This document shows, in pieces, positions 55,159 through 63,649 of a stretch of DNA of 64,000 nucleotides. The translations under genes and the position numbers were made by a program. Source of the DNA: Maribacter sp. 1_MG-2023 (lineage in GTDB: Bacteria > Bacteroidota > Bacteroidia > Flavobacteriales > Flavobacteriaceae); assembly GCF_030547005.1 (NCBI RefSeq), contig NZ_JAUOPN010000006.1, positions 62,001 to 126,000 of the forward strand. Direction: 5' to 3'. The notes under the pieces are model-generated. The model was not told where the DNA came from. It was given only the letters and a program-made list of their open reading frames with translations, and searched no databases. Numbering within the stretch: position 1 is the stretch's first letter; each line of letters starts with the position of its first letter.

Positions 55159-57354
55159 CTAATAACAATCTGTTTTTAGCTGACCGCTCTTTTCAAAAGC
55201 TTCAAAACTGATTGTTTGGTTGCCTTGCAATATTCTTTCTAACACATCAAGAACATCATGTTGCATAGCCAGTGATCCACAAATCATTATTGTGCCATTT
55301 TGGTTAATGGTTTTCAACACTAACTCTTTTTGCTCTAAAACGACATCTTGAACATATTGCTTTTCACCTTCCCGGGAGAATGAAGTAAATACATTGATAC
55401 TTTCATGATTTGAGACTTCTTTTTCCAAAACGGAATTATAAATCTCCATAGAAGCCTTTTCACGTCCTCCCCAGAACATGGATATATTCTGAGTTGTATT
55501 TTCAGAAATCATTCCTAAGAATGGAGCTATACCGGTGCCATTTGAGATGAAAATTGATTTTTTTGCATTTTTCGAAAAATGGAAGTCTTCATTTCGGTCT
55601 ATAGCAACTTTTATAGTTTCGCCAATTTTTAATCCGAAGAGGTAATTAGAACCTTTCCCTAACTCGTGTTTTTTAATGCTAAGTAAAATAGTATCGTCAA
55701 TTCTGGCAATTGAATATTGACGAACGGTATCATCATCATTTGGAAATACTTCTAACAAATCTCCCGAAGTGAAATCAACTTTAGATTTTGGCAGTAGTTT
55801 TAACAAGAACGTATTATCGACATTCAAATCGGTTCGCTCCAAAACTTCAAACTCAACTTTCTTATACTTTTTCTTTTTTAAAAGTGGTCTTTCTACAGGA
55901 ATTGTGAATCCGACTTTATTAGAGAATTGAATCATCCAAAGTTCAAAAGAATCGAAATCGGCTTTATTAATTTTAAACAATGGCAATTGCTGTTGAAAAT
56001 TCTTTGCTGATGCTATTTGATCATCTATCTCAATAGCGAACTTACAATAATCTGGATAATCTAACGAACCAAAACCAATTACCGAAAAATCGATTTTGTT
56101 CGGTTGTTGTATCCTCGAAAACAACTCAGAAAATTTACGGGCATTTGTTGGTGGCTCACCTTCACCATAGGTAGAAGTAAATATAATAATGTTGGTCGCC
56201 TTTGCGTATTCAGTATAGTCATTAAGCTCTGATAAATAGACTTTCTTTCCAACCTTTGTTAATCCATTATAAAATCGCTGTGCAAAATCGAATGCCGTAC
56301 CACTCTCCGACCCTACTAAGATTATATACTCACATTCATCTTTATCTGTTATTTGCGTTATCCGTTTTGCTTTCTTTCTACGCTTCAACGTCATTGCAAA
56401 ACCTGAATACATAAAAAACAGAATAGAGGCACTTGCAAGCAACAATACAATTGACCAAATGACATTACCCTCACCCGTATGCAAAACCAAACTTAGCCTT
56501 GAAGCCAATGTTACAAATGGGTAATCTGCACTGCGCACTATAGCGCCCGTTTGCTGATTTACATCAACCTCTTTATTCTGTAAAGCAATAAGGTAATATT
56601 CTTCTGGATCACTAGAAAAAGGAAATTCTACCTGTCTAATATCTGACAAAGTAGTTTCCTTAAAAAATGGAACATCGGTAATATGTTCATACACTTTAGA
56701 GGATGTATCAAGAGCAAAATCTTGTTTCTCAGCAACATTATCCGGCAATAAATTAAACTTCTCGGCGGATAGGTAAACTCCGGTAGAAGCAAGAATTATA
56801 ATAGGAATAAAGAACCATCTACTTAATAGTACATGGTATCGTAACTCAAAATAATCTTTCTGGACTTTCGAAAATAATTTTAAGAATCCGCCTTGGCGCT
56901 TAGCAAGCAGCACAAGCCCGGTAACTGCAATAATACATAAGAGTAAAGAAATAAGACCAACGAAAAATCTACCTATACTTTTTAGAAATAAAGAACGGTG
57001 TACGTTAGTCGCAAAAGTATACATGTACGGTCGTTCTTCAACCTCACCTAATTGTTCACCCGTAATAGGATTCACATATATGTCTAATGTTTCCATATCC
57101 ATAGTCAAAACCGAAGCCTTTACGAATCCTGATGATTCTACTTCTAATTCTAAAACCTCATCATAAGAATTCTTTAATGCATCTATAGTAGTTACCAATG
57201 ATACTTCTTCCCAATTTTCTACCGCATAGCCTTTTGCTTGGTGAGAAATGGGCTCTACCGCTAAAATGATTCCGGTCACAGAAGCCACTATCAAGAATAG
57301 TGAAGAAACCAGGGCAAGCGTAAGATGACTAAAGCGCCAAATAGAAATGGTCAT
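55159..57354 (-). CDS. PepSY-domain membrane protein fused to a flavodoxin-FAD/NAD reductase
   Basis: A 731-residue fusion. The N-terminal ~340 residues have PepSY-associated membrane helices (IWRFSHLTLALVSSLFLIVAS; GRFFVGLISLLLCIIAVTGLVLL; SRWFFIPIIILASTGVYLS). A flavodoxin domain follows (~350-490; VGSESGTAFDFAQRF, STYGEGEPPTNARKF). A ferredoxin-reductase-like part ends it, with the FAD motif RQYSIA and the NAD motif SNGTGIAPFLG. It probably passes NADPH electrons through flavins to a membrane or periplasmic acceptor. In this heme/iron locus a ferric or heme reductase role is plausible. Confidence 0.88.
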   Translation of the reverse strand: MTISIWRFSHLTLALVSSLFLIVASVTGIILAVEPISHQAKGYAVENWEEVSLVTTIDALKNSYDEVLELEVESSGFVKASVLTMDMETLDIYVNPITGEQLGEVEERPYMYTFATNVHRSLFLKSIGRFFVGLISLLLCIIAVTGLVLLAKRQGGFLKLFSKVQKDYFELRYHVLLSRWFFIPIIILASTGVYLSAEKFNLLPDNVAEKQDFALDTSSKVYEHITDVPFFKETTLSDIRQVEFPFSSDPEEYYLIALQNKEVDVNQQTGAIVRSADYPFVTLASRLSLVLHTGEGNVIWSIVLLLASASILFFMYSGFAMTLKRRKKAKRITQITDKDECEYIILVGSESGTAFDFAQRFYNGLTKVGKKVYLSELNDYTEYAKATNIIIFTSTYGEGEPPTNARKFSELFSRIQQPNKIDFSVIGFGSLDYPDYCKFAIEIDDQIASAKNFQQQLPLFKINKADFDSFELWMIQFSNKVGFTIPVERPLLKKKKYKKVEFEVLERTDLNVDNTFLLKLLPKSKVDFTSGDLLEVFPNDDDTVRQYSIARIDDTILLSIKKHELGKGSNYLFGLKIGETIKVAIDRNEDFHFSKNAKKSIFISNGTGIAPFLGMISENTTQNISMFWGGREKASMEIYNSVLEKEVSNHESINVFTSFSREGEKQYVQDVVLEQKELVLKTINQNGTIMICGSLAMQHDVLDVLERILQGNQTISFEAFEKSGQLKTDCY

Positions 57355-57390
57355 AAATGGAAATGTAATTTTGTGATCTTATTATTTTAA

Positions 57391-57428
57391 AAATTCCAGA
57401 ATGTCTGTACTAAGACATTCTGGAATTT
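57391..57428 (-). terminator. 16-bp perfect hairpin upstream of the PepSY reductase gene
   Basis: 57391-57406 pairs perfectly with 57413-57428 (6-base loop), followed on the minus strand by a T-rich run. As a terminator it would end the DUF6607-ankyrin-DUF2271 transcript. It lies only 37 bp before the PepSY reductase start, so it could also act as an attenuator for that gene. Confidence 0.75.
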
Positions 57429-57472
57429 ATAATTGTGATTGTAAAAAATAAACGCACTAACTGTAAAACGTT

Positions 57473-57574
57473 ATTACGAACATAATAAAGTAATCTGTTT
57501 ATTTGTAGCCGAGAACTCATACACTACATAAATTTGACAGATTACTTCGTCGCAAAATGCTCCTCGCAAAGACG
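57473..57574. repeat. Palindromic intergenic repeat, copy C (~102 bp)
   Basis: The same element as copies A and B ('attacgaac', 'taatctgttta', 'tagccgagaactca', 'cagattacttcgtcgc', 'gctcctcgcaaagacg'), in the same orientation but on the other side of the PepSY reductase gene. Confidence 0.85.
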
Positions 57575-57620
57575 TCATTCTGATTCATGGTCACGCAAAA
57601 CTCACATGCAACTATTATTC

Positions 57621-57658
57621 AGCAGATTGCTTCGTCTAGAAATGCTCTTCGCAAAAAC
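57621..57658. repeat. Partial copy D (right half) of the palindromic repeat
   Basis: Only the right arm is present: 'agcagattgcttcgtc' then 'gctcttcgcaaaaac'. It ends just before the DUF2271 gene stop. Confidence 0.7.
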
Positions 57659-57673
57659 AATAATTTAAAACAA

Positions 57674-58159
57674 TTACTGAGGCAACATACGTACGTAACG
57701 AATGAAACCTTGACCCTCTACTTTAGTGGTCAAGTTTTCTGTGGTTAACGGAAACTGAATATCATCAGCATAATACCCTTGATCCTCTACAGAAGTTTCA
57801 AAACGAAGACTATACCCTTTATCTATTTTATCCGTAGGAATTTGTAAAACATTTAAAGCACGTTCTCCGCCACTGATAGTTTCACCAGAAATAGCATCTA
57901 TATTCGGTCGATTTTTTCCGTAGAATTTCCACCATTCTGTAATTTCACTATACCATTCGCTGTCTTTACCTTGAACGTAAATCGTTTCTACATATTCATT
58001 ATCGGCATCAACAATAGATACGATTAAATAAGCACCTTCACCTGAATAATTTGTTAATTGTATTAGACACTTTACAGGAGTCTTATCTACAGGATTGAAT
58101 GCGGTCAATAAGGACCCGACCAATAGAATTGCCGGAATATATTTTAAAAAATTGTTCAT
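57674..58159 (-). CDS. DUF2271-domain secreted protein
   Basis: A 161-residue exported protein with an N-terminal hydrophobic signal (YIPAILLVGSLLTAF). The body matches the DUF2271 family: a beta-rich domain starting CLIQLTNYSGEGAYLIVSIVD, with YVETIYVQGKDSEWY, NIDAISGETISGGERALNV and a final GFIRYVRMLPQ. DUF2271 proteins are often found beside PepSY membrane proteins, as here. It follows the ankyrin-repeat gene by 51 bp. Likely periplasmic; function unknown. Confidence 0.85.
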   Translation of the reverse strand: MNNFLKYIPAILLVGSLLTAFNPVDKTPVKCLIQLTNYSGEGAYLIVSIVDADNEYVETIYVQGKDSEWYSEITEWWKFYGKNRPNIDAISGETISGGERALNVLQIPTDKIDKGYSLRFETSVEDQGYYADDIQFPLTTENLTTKVEGQGFIRYVRMLPQ

Positions 58160-58210
58160 GTATATAAAAATTTGTTCTCTATAAGAGATTTATAAATATG
58201 ATTTAGGATT

Positions 58211-59713
58211 CTATTGCTTTAAGAAATTAAGAGACGTATTCTCTTTTTGCAACAATTCGTTTTCACTAGCCAAATCATATACCGTTTCTTCAAAATCAGT
58301 TGTACTCTTTGCATCCGCACCTTTAGCAAGTAAGAATTTAAGCAACTTATCATTCTCTGCTTTCATTGCCGCTACATGTAAAGCAGTTAAACCTTCATCG
58401 TTCTTAGCATTGACATCGATATTAAAATCGGACACTTTTTTCAATAACTCAAGGTTATTTTTCTTAGCAGCCACATGATATAACGTATTACCTTCACCTT
58501 GAACGGTATTGAATTTTAATCCTTTTGACTTCAATAAAGCTAACTTAGCATCAAAAGCCTTGGCGTTTCTTTTATTATACGAATCTGCCAAAAAGTAAGC
58601 AGCCGTATTACCGGCAGTATCTTGAGCATTGATATCCGCTCCCTTACTTATTAAAAACTCAACCACATCTGCCTTGTTACTATGAGTCGCTAGCATAAGT
58701 GCAGTTTCCCCACTCTTGTTGGCAGCATTGATATCCTTCACATTTTTGGCTAATAATTGAACTATAGAAAGCTGGTTTCTAGCAGCAGCGTTTAAAAACG
58801 GAGTATTCCCCTCTTCGTCTGCTTGGTTTACATCTGCACCAGCATTTAAGAAGAGCTCAATAATAGCAGCATCTTTAGTACCAAAAGCTAAACGGTGTAA
58901 CGGTGTGCTCCCATTTTTCTCTACAATATTAGGTTCCAAACCAAGACCTTTTAAATAGGTATAGACGGGCAAGCCATTACTGAATCCGCGGCCACCTTGC
59001 GATGCGAACATAAAAGCATTACCTCCATTATCATTAAGTGACTTGTAATCAACTCCCTTTTTAATAAGAAGATTTAAAAAATCTATATTTCCTTTTTTAG
59101 AAGCGTAGTTGAAAATTCCGTTACCATCCTCATCGTTACTATCTAAAGACAAACCTTTATCTAAAAAGAAATTCAATTCTTTTTCTGTTTTAAGAGAAGG
59201 TGCAGCCAATAGTAAAACATTAGCACCATGTTCATTTTTCTCCTCCACTAAATTCACACCTTTCTTTTCAAAAGCATTATAAATTGCAGGGTTTGTAAGT
59301 CCGGCATTTACACCAAAAGCAAGCGGTGTATAACGGTGACTGTCCAAAGCCGTAACCGATGCACCATTATCTAATAAAAACTGAACCAACTCAGCATCGC
59401 CAGCATACGCTGCCCAGTGTAAATAAATACGACTATCATGAGTTTTCTTATCTACAGCGTTACCTTCAAGAGATAATAAATATTTAACTACCTCTGTATC
59501 TGCCTTACTGGTAATTGCCAAAGTAGTAGCATCAAAAGAATTGCTATCCATCTCAGCAGGGTCATTACCCTCAGCGATTTTTTGTTTTATGGTAGCAACA
59601 TCTGGATTACTCTTCCAAAATTTACGATCTATCAACTCATTTTTCTGCTGTGCAATACCAGTGAAGCTTACAAACAATAGAGCGGTTAAGGCTATTTGTT
59701 TTACGGTTTTCAT
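58211..59713 (-). CDS. Secreted ankyrin-repeat protein
   Basis: A 500-residue protein with a signal peptide (to about GIAQQ, residue 22) and roughly twelve ankyrin repeats filling the rest. Examples are RIYLHWAAYAGDAELVQFLL, GNTPFLNAAARNQLSIVQLL, ETALMLATHSNKADVVEFLI and LTALHVAAMKAENDKLLKFL. Ankyrin arrays are protein-binding scaffolds, and a periplasmic or surface position is inferred from the signal. It starts 4 bp after the DUF6607 gene and is clearly part of the heme-linked operon. Confidence 0.92.
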   Translation of the reverse strand: MKTVKQIALTALLFVSFTGIAQQKNELIDRKFWKSNPDVATIKQKIAEGNDPAEMDSNSFDATTLAITSKADTEVVKYLLSLEGNAVDKKTHDSRIYLHWAAYAGDAELVQFLLDNGASVTALDSHRYTPLAFGVNAGLTNPAIYNAFEKKGVNLVEEKNEHGANVLLLAAPSLKTEKELNFFLDKGLSLDSNDEDGNGIFNYASKKGNIDFLNLLIKKGVDYKSLNDNGGNAFMFASQGGRGFSNGLPVYTYLKGLGLEPNIVEKNGSTPLHRLAFGTKDAAIIELFLNAGADVNQADEEGNTPFLNAAARNQLSIVQLLAKNVKDINAANKSGETALMLATHSNKADVVEFLISKGADINAQDTAGNTAAYFLADSYNKRNAKAFDAKLALLKSKGLKFNTVQGEGNTLYHVAAKKNNLELLKKVSDFNIDVNAKNDEGLTALHVAAMKAENDKLLKFLLAKGADAKSTTDFEETVYDLASENELLQKENTSLNFLKQ

Positions 59714-59717
59714 GTTC

Positions 59718-60623
59718 TTATTTTTTTACAAATGATTCAATTACTTCTTCTATCTCCCCTTTTTGATCATATTCATCATCAAAAAGATACTTATACAATA
59801 CTTTATTATCTACTTTCTGTTCTAAAGAAAGGTCTTGATTACGACCATATACATCATCCCACTTGGTACGCACTAAAGCCCATTTATCTGTATTTGATTT
59901 CCACCAAGCAGCTGCTGCGGCACATTTACTATCATCAACTTTTACATACGTATTATATCCCTTTTCTTGAGCAAGAATAACATCTTCTTTACCATCTTCA
60001 CGAATTACCTTAGTATTATCTTGGTCATGCAACCACCCATAATCCGTTACTTCATGACGGTTACCACGAACGGTTAAGTTGTAATCGCTTCTGGTAGTAT
60101 ACTCACGCCTAGCTAGTGGCGCATCTGCAGTATTTTCCCAATAACTTTTACCATCTACATGAACCCAAGTAGAAGAACCCTCGTACCGCGGACTATCATC
60201 TACTTGAAATACTTTTTGGGTCCATTGCCCTTTTACCTGATCAGCAGTCAGCTTCTTAAATGTCCAAGTATTATCAGCATTGTAGGAGTACAAATCTGTA
60301 TTCTCAAACAACCAATCTTGTCTCCAGTGTTTTACAATATGCGGATCAGCAGGGTTACCTACTTGTAATAAATGTTGAATAGAGATTTTATCGTCCTCGT
60401 CTGTTATTAGTTCTGCCCACTCTAACCCTTTATCTACTTTGGTTTTAGATGGTTTATATAGCGAGTCTGTACTATAGTTAAAGGTTTCTGAGAAGTTAAA
60501 AGTTACTTCATAACAACCGCACATGCTTTTTATAGCCTCGCGGTCTTTCCTCATTTTATCTTTTTGTGAAAAGGCACTTACAGAAATAACCAGTGCTATG
60601 GCAATAGAAATGGGTGTTCTCAT
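59718..60623 (-). CDS. DUF6607-family secreted protein
   Basis: A ~301-residue protein with a signal peptide (MRTPISIAIALVISVSAFSQ). A start 12 codons upstream (60659) is possible, but 60623 gives a proper signal peptide and clears the promoter. Conserved features include KSMCGCYEVTFNFSETF near the N-terminus, many tryptophans (KHWRQDWLFENTDLYSY) and a single late Cys in DDSKCAAAAAWWKSN. I recognise it as DUF6607, which accompanies HmuY/heme loci in this group. It heads the leftward operon, divergent from the receptor. Confidence 0.85.
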   Translation of the reverse strand: MRTPISIAIALVISVSAFSQKDKMRKDREAIKSMCGCYEVTFNFSETFNYSTDSLYKPSKTKVDKGLEWAELITDEDDKISIQHLLQVGNPADPHIVKHWRQDWLFENTDLYSYNADNTWTFKKLTADQVKGQWTQKVFQVDDSPRYEGSSTWVHVDGKSYWENTADAPLARREYTTRSDYNLTVRGNRHEVTDYGWLHDQDNTKVIREDGKEDVILAQEKGYNTYVKVDDSKCAAAAAWWKSNTDKWALVRTKWDDVYGRNQDLSLEQKVDNKVLYKYLFDDEYDQKGEIEEVIESFVKK

Positions 60624-60656
60624 TAGATTATTATTTATTGTTTTCTGGTTCGATGA

Positions 60657-60664
60657 CAAAAATA
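60657..60664 (-). promoter_or_regulatory. -7 element for the DUF6607 operon
   Basis: The minus strand reads TATTTTTG, a full TAnnTTTG match, 34 bp upstream of the 60623 start. The palindrome at 60678-60692 lies directly upstream, in the expected -33 zone. Confidence 0.6.
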
Positions 60665-60677
60665 GTTATTTTTATTT

Positions 60678-60692
60678 ATTCTAAATAAGAAT
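60678..60692. promoter_or_regulatory. Putative Fur-type operator 1 (ATTCT-N5-AGAAT)
   Basis: A 15-bp inverted repeat, ATTCTAAATAAGAAT, extendable to a ~19-bp near-palindrome (60676-60694). It lies between the divergent -7 elements of the DUF6607 operon and the HmuR-like receptor, so a bound repressor could block both. Confidence 0.65.
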
Positions 60693-60698
60693 TGTTTA

Positions 60699-60706
60699 TA
60701 TATTTG
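60699..60706 (+). promoter_or_regulatory. -7 element for the HmuR-HmuY operon
   Basis: TATATTTG matches TAnnTTTG, 33 bp upstream of the receptor ATG. It is bracketed by the two operator-like palindromes. Confidence 0.6.
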
Positions 60707-60720
60707 TCGAGTATTAAGAA

Positions 60721-60739
60721 TAATTCTAAATAAGAATAA
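60721..60739. promoter_or_regulatory. Putative Fur-type operator 2, overlapping the receptor start
   Basis: The same ATTCTAAATAAGAAT core (60723-60737), flanked to a near-perfect 19-bp inverted repeat, ends on the first base of the receptor ATG. An extra AGAAT half-site (60717-60721) precedes it. It covers the transcribed leader and ribosome-binding region, so binding would block elongation or initiation. Confidence 0.65.
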
Positions 60740-62853
60740 TGCGATATAAGTTTGTTCCCTACTTACTGCTTATTACCTATCAACTGACACTTGCTCAAAG
60801 CCAGGTAGAAAATGCTAAAGACTCTATTTTATCGCAACAACTAGATGAAGTTATTGTTACCGCAACTAGAACCGAGCGTCAACTATCATCTCTTCCCCTA
60901 CCCGCTACCTTGGTGGGCAAAAAGCAAATTATAAAATCTGGTACAGTTCGTTTAAATGAAATATTGAACGAGCAAACAGGTATAATAACCGTTGCTGATG
61001 AAAGCGGATTTCAAGGCGTACAAATACAAGGTATAGCATCAGACTATATCCTTATTCTAATAGATGGCGTACCTCTTGTTGGTAGAAGTGCAGGTAATTT
61101 TGATTTAAGCAGATTAACCGTAGGGAATATCAAACAGATTGAAGTCGTAAAAGGTCCGGCGAGCTCTTTATATGGTTCTGAGGCCTTAGGCGGTGTGATA
61201 AATATTATTACGGAAAAACCACAAACAGAAGCCTTAAGTGGTAATGCATCTTACAGAATAGGAAGTTTCACTCAACAGGATATTAATCTAGATTTGAAAC
61301 AAGCATTTAAAAAGTTTCGTTATGGATTTTTCGCTAATAGATTTTCATCTAACGGGTATGATCTAAATGAAGATGTAGAAGGGCAAACCGTGAATCCGTT
61401 TACCAACTACACTTTAAATGGTCGTTTGTATTATGATTTCAACGATAAACTATCCCTATTCACCTCCGCACGTTTTTACGATCAAAACCAAGATGCAGGT
61501 TTTACACTAGACAGTATACAATATATAGGTGATACCAAAGAACGTGAATGGAATACTCACGCTAGATTAGACCATAAATGGACCCCAAATCTTACCATGG
61601 CCTACGAGCTTTATTATACAAATTATATGGCTACAGAATTATTGGCTGATCCTATTTCTACAGATGTATTGAGTGATAGTGATTTTAACCAAAAACTATT
61701 TCGCCCAGAGGTACGTGGCAGCTACACCTTTGCTTCTGAAAACGAAAATAATACTGGGTTACAAAACGGAACTTTAACTGCTGGTATGGGTTTACAATTA
61801 GATGAGCTAGACAGAACATATTTTGATGAAACAGTCAACTTCACCTCTCAATACCTTTATGCACAGTACGATTTTAATCCTATTGAAAAGTTGAATATTA
61901 TAGCCGGTGCACGGTTTGATAATCACTCAGAATACAACAACCAGTTCAGCCCTAAATTGGCTTTGCGTTACCAATTAAATAACAATCTATCGATCAAGGG
62001 TTCTGTTGGCTACGGTTTTAAAGCACCCGATTTTAGGCAGCTGTATTTCGACTTTACCAATTCTGCCGTTGGGTACACCGTACTAGGCTATAATGTAGCT
62101 TTAGACAAACTACAAGAGTTAGTAGAACAAGAACAGATCCTTAGTGTATTGGTTACCGAAGATGAACTTGACAAACCTTTAGAAGCAGAAAGTTCTATCG
62201 GGTACAACCTAGGTTTTAATCTAAAGCACGGTCGTGGAAATACAGAGGTAAATTTCTTTAGAAACGATTTCAAAAACTTGATAGATACACGCATTATCGC
62301 CCGTAAAATAAATGGTCAAAATGTATTCAGTTACATGAATTTTGATGAAATATATACCACAGGCTTTGAAATCAATTCAAGCTACAAACTTACCAATGAA
62401 CTGAACATTAGTGCCGGGTACCAATTGCTATATGCTTTTGACAAGCAGAAAAAACAAGATGTAGCAGATAATCAAGTATTTGTGCGGGATGCTGAAAGTG
62501 GGCAGTCGGTTGCACTAGCACAGTCAGACTATTTCGGCTTGGTGAATCGCTCTCGACACAATGCTAATTTTAAGGTGTATTATGATATACCGTCTGCCAG
62601 TACCAATGTAAATATGCGTGTACTGTATAGAAGTAAATATGCCCAGTATGACACCAATGGAAACGACCTCATAGATAATTATGATACCAGTTTTATAGAT
62701 GGTTTCGTAACCTTAAATGCAGCGATAAGCAAAATATTTTATAAAAATCTCACATTACAGGTAGGTGCAAATAACCTTTTGGACTATACCGATAACAATA
62801 TCCCGACAATGCCGGGAATTCAAGGATACCTAAAACTAAATTATCAATTCTAA
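60739..62853 (+). CDS. HmuR-like TonB-dependent heme receptor
   Basis: A 704-residue outer-membrane receptor. The signal peptide ends near TLAQ (residue 20). A TonB box-like LDEVIVTATR follows at ~35-44, then the plug (IQGIASDYILILIDGVPLVGR; VVKGPASSLYGSEALGGVIN) and a beta-barrel ending in phenylalanine. GYGFKAPDFRQLYFDFTN corresponds to the FRAP-NPDL signature of heme/hemoglobin receptors. There is no carboxypeptidase-like domain, unlike the receptor at 6904. It is followed by an HmuY-like lipoprotein gene, supporting heme as ligand. Confidence 0.88.
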   Translation: MRYKFVPYLLLITYQLTLAQSQVENAKDSILSQQLDEVIVTATRTERQLSSLPLPATLVGKKQIIKSGTVRLNEILNEQTGIITVADESGFQGVQIQGIASDYILILIDGVPLVGRSAGNFDLSRLTVGNIKQIEVVKGPASSLYGSEALGGVINIITEKPQTEALSGNASYRIGSFTQQDINLDLKQAFKKFRYGFFANRFSSNGYDLNEDVEGQTVNPFTNYTLNGRLYYDFNDKLSLFTSARFYDQNQDAGFTLDSIQYIGDTKEREWNTHARLDHKWTPNLTMAYELYYTNYMATELLADPISTDVLSDSDFNQKLFRPEVRGSYTFASENENNTGLQNGTLTAGMGLQLDELDRTYFDETVNFTSQYLYAQYDFNPIEKLNIIAGARFDNHSEYNNQFSPKLALRYQLNNNLSIKGSVGYGFKAPDFRQLYFDFTNSAVGYTVLGYNVALDKLQELVEQEQILSVLVTEDELDKPLEAESSIGYNLGFNLKHGRGNTEVNFFRNDFKNLIDTRIIARKINGQNVFSYMNFDEIYTTGFEINSSYKLTNELNISAGYQLLYAFDKQKKQDVADNQVFVRDAESGQSVALAQSDYFGLVNRSRHNANFKVYYDIPSASTNVNMRVLYRSKYAQYDTNGNDLIDNYDTSFIDGFVTLNAAISKIFYKNLTLQVGANNLLDYTDNNIPTMPGIQGYLKLNYQF

Positions 62854-62883
62854 CCCACCTGACCACGCGCAGGTATTAATTAC

Positions 62884-63513
62884 ATGACCATGACGAAGAA
62901 CATTTTAGCAGTAGCATTTTTAGCAGTGGCATTCGCCTCTTGTAGCAACGACGATGACAGTACCCAAACAGAACCCTTATTAACTGAAACGGTAAGCAAC
63001 CTATACGCCCCACAAACAGGAGGACAAGGCGAACCCGTTGGTGGCGAATTCACCAAATTCGATTTTGAAACAGGCGCAGAAACTACAAGTGATACTGATT
63101 GGGACATTGCCTTTAGAGGAACAACAATTGCTGTAAACGGTGGCGTTGCAACAGGTACGACAGATGAACCAACAAGAAACGGAGATGTTAGCGCTGCAAT
63201 AGTAACTGGAACATTTACCAGTGTAACCTCTGCCGCTGACCTTACTTTCAACCAAGACTCAGAAACATCATTTGCCATACCAACAGGAAGCGATAATGGC
63301 TGGTACAATTACAATTCTGAAAGCTTTACCGTTACCGCTATACCTGGTAAAGTGTTTGTTTTTAAAACTACAGAAGGTAATTACGTTAAAGTGGAATTTA
63401 TAAGCTACTACGAAGATGCCCCAGCGGTGCCAGATCCATTTACCGATGCAACACCATATTACACTTTTAACTATGTATACAACCCTAACGTTGGGGAAAC
63501 TTCTTTTGAATAG
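62884..63513 (+). CDS. HmuY-family lipoprotein (putative hemophore)
   Basis: A 209-residue surface-type lipoprotein. The lipobox AVAFASC gives the modified Cys at about residue 20, followed by an acidic SNDDDST linker. The domain has HmuY-family features: FTKFDFETGAET, TDWDIAFRGTTIAVNGGVA and a late FVFKTTEGNYVKVEFISYY. HmuY-type proteins take heme from host or environmental proteins and pass it to HmuR. An ATG at 62890 is an equally possible start. It lies 30 bp after the receptor and ends in a terminator. Confidence 0.87.
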   Translation: MTMTKNILAVAFLAVAFASCSNDDDSTQTEPLLTETVSNLYAPQTGGQGEPVGGEFTKFDFETGAETTSDTDWDIAFRGTTIAVNGGVATGTTDEPTRNGDVSAAIVTGTFTSVTSAADLTFNQDSETSFAIPTGSDNGWYNYNSESFTVTAIPGKVFVFKTTEGNYVKVEFISYYEDAPAVPDPFTDATPYYTFNYVYNPNVGETSFE

Positions 63514-63538
63514 TTTGTTTTAATTTAAGTTGTTTATA

Positions 63539-63568
63539 AAAGCTCGTCTGTAAAGACGGGCTTTTTTT
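63539..63568 (+). terminator. Terminator after the hmuY-like gene
   Basis: An 11-bp stem with one G-T wobble (63539-63549 with 63554-63564), loop GTAA, followed by T7. Confidence 0.88.
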
Positions 63569-63649
63569 ATTTAGTATAAAGCAGTTGTTCATACAGTTTA
63601 AACTAGTACGGGTTTTCTTCAAATGTAATTTGGTATATTGGTAGTATAA

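Noticed and set aside
62880-63308. 142-codon open frame antisense to the HmuY-like gene
   Set aside because: The valine/serine-rich translation is typical of a reverse-frame shadow; the sense strand has a lipobox and a conserved domain.
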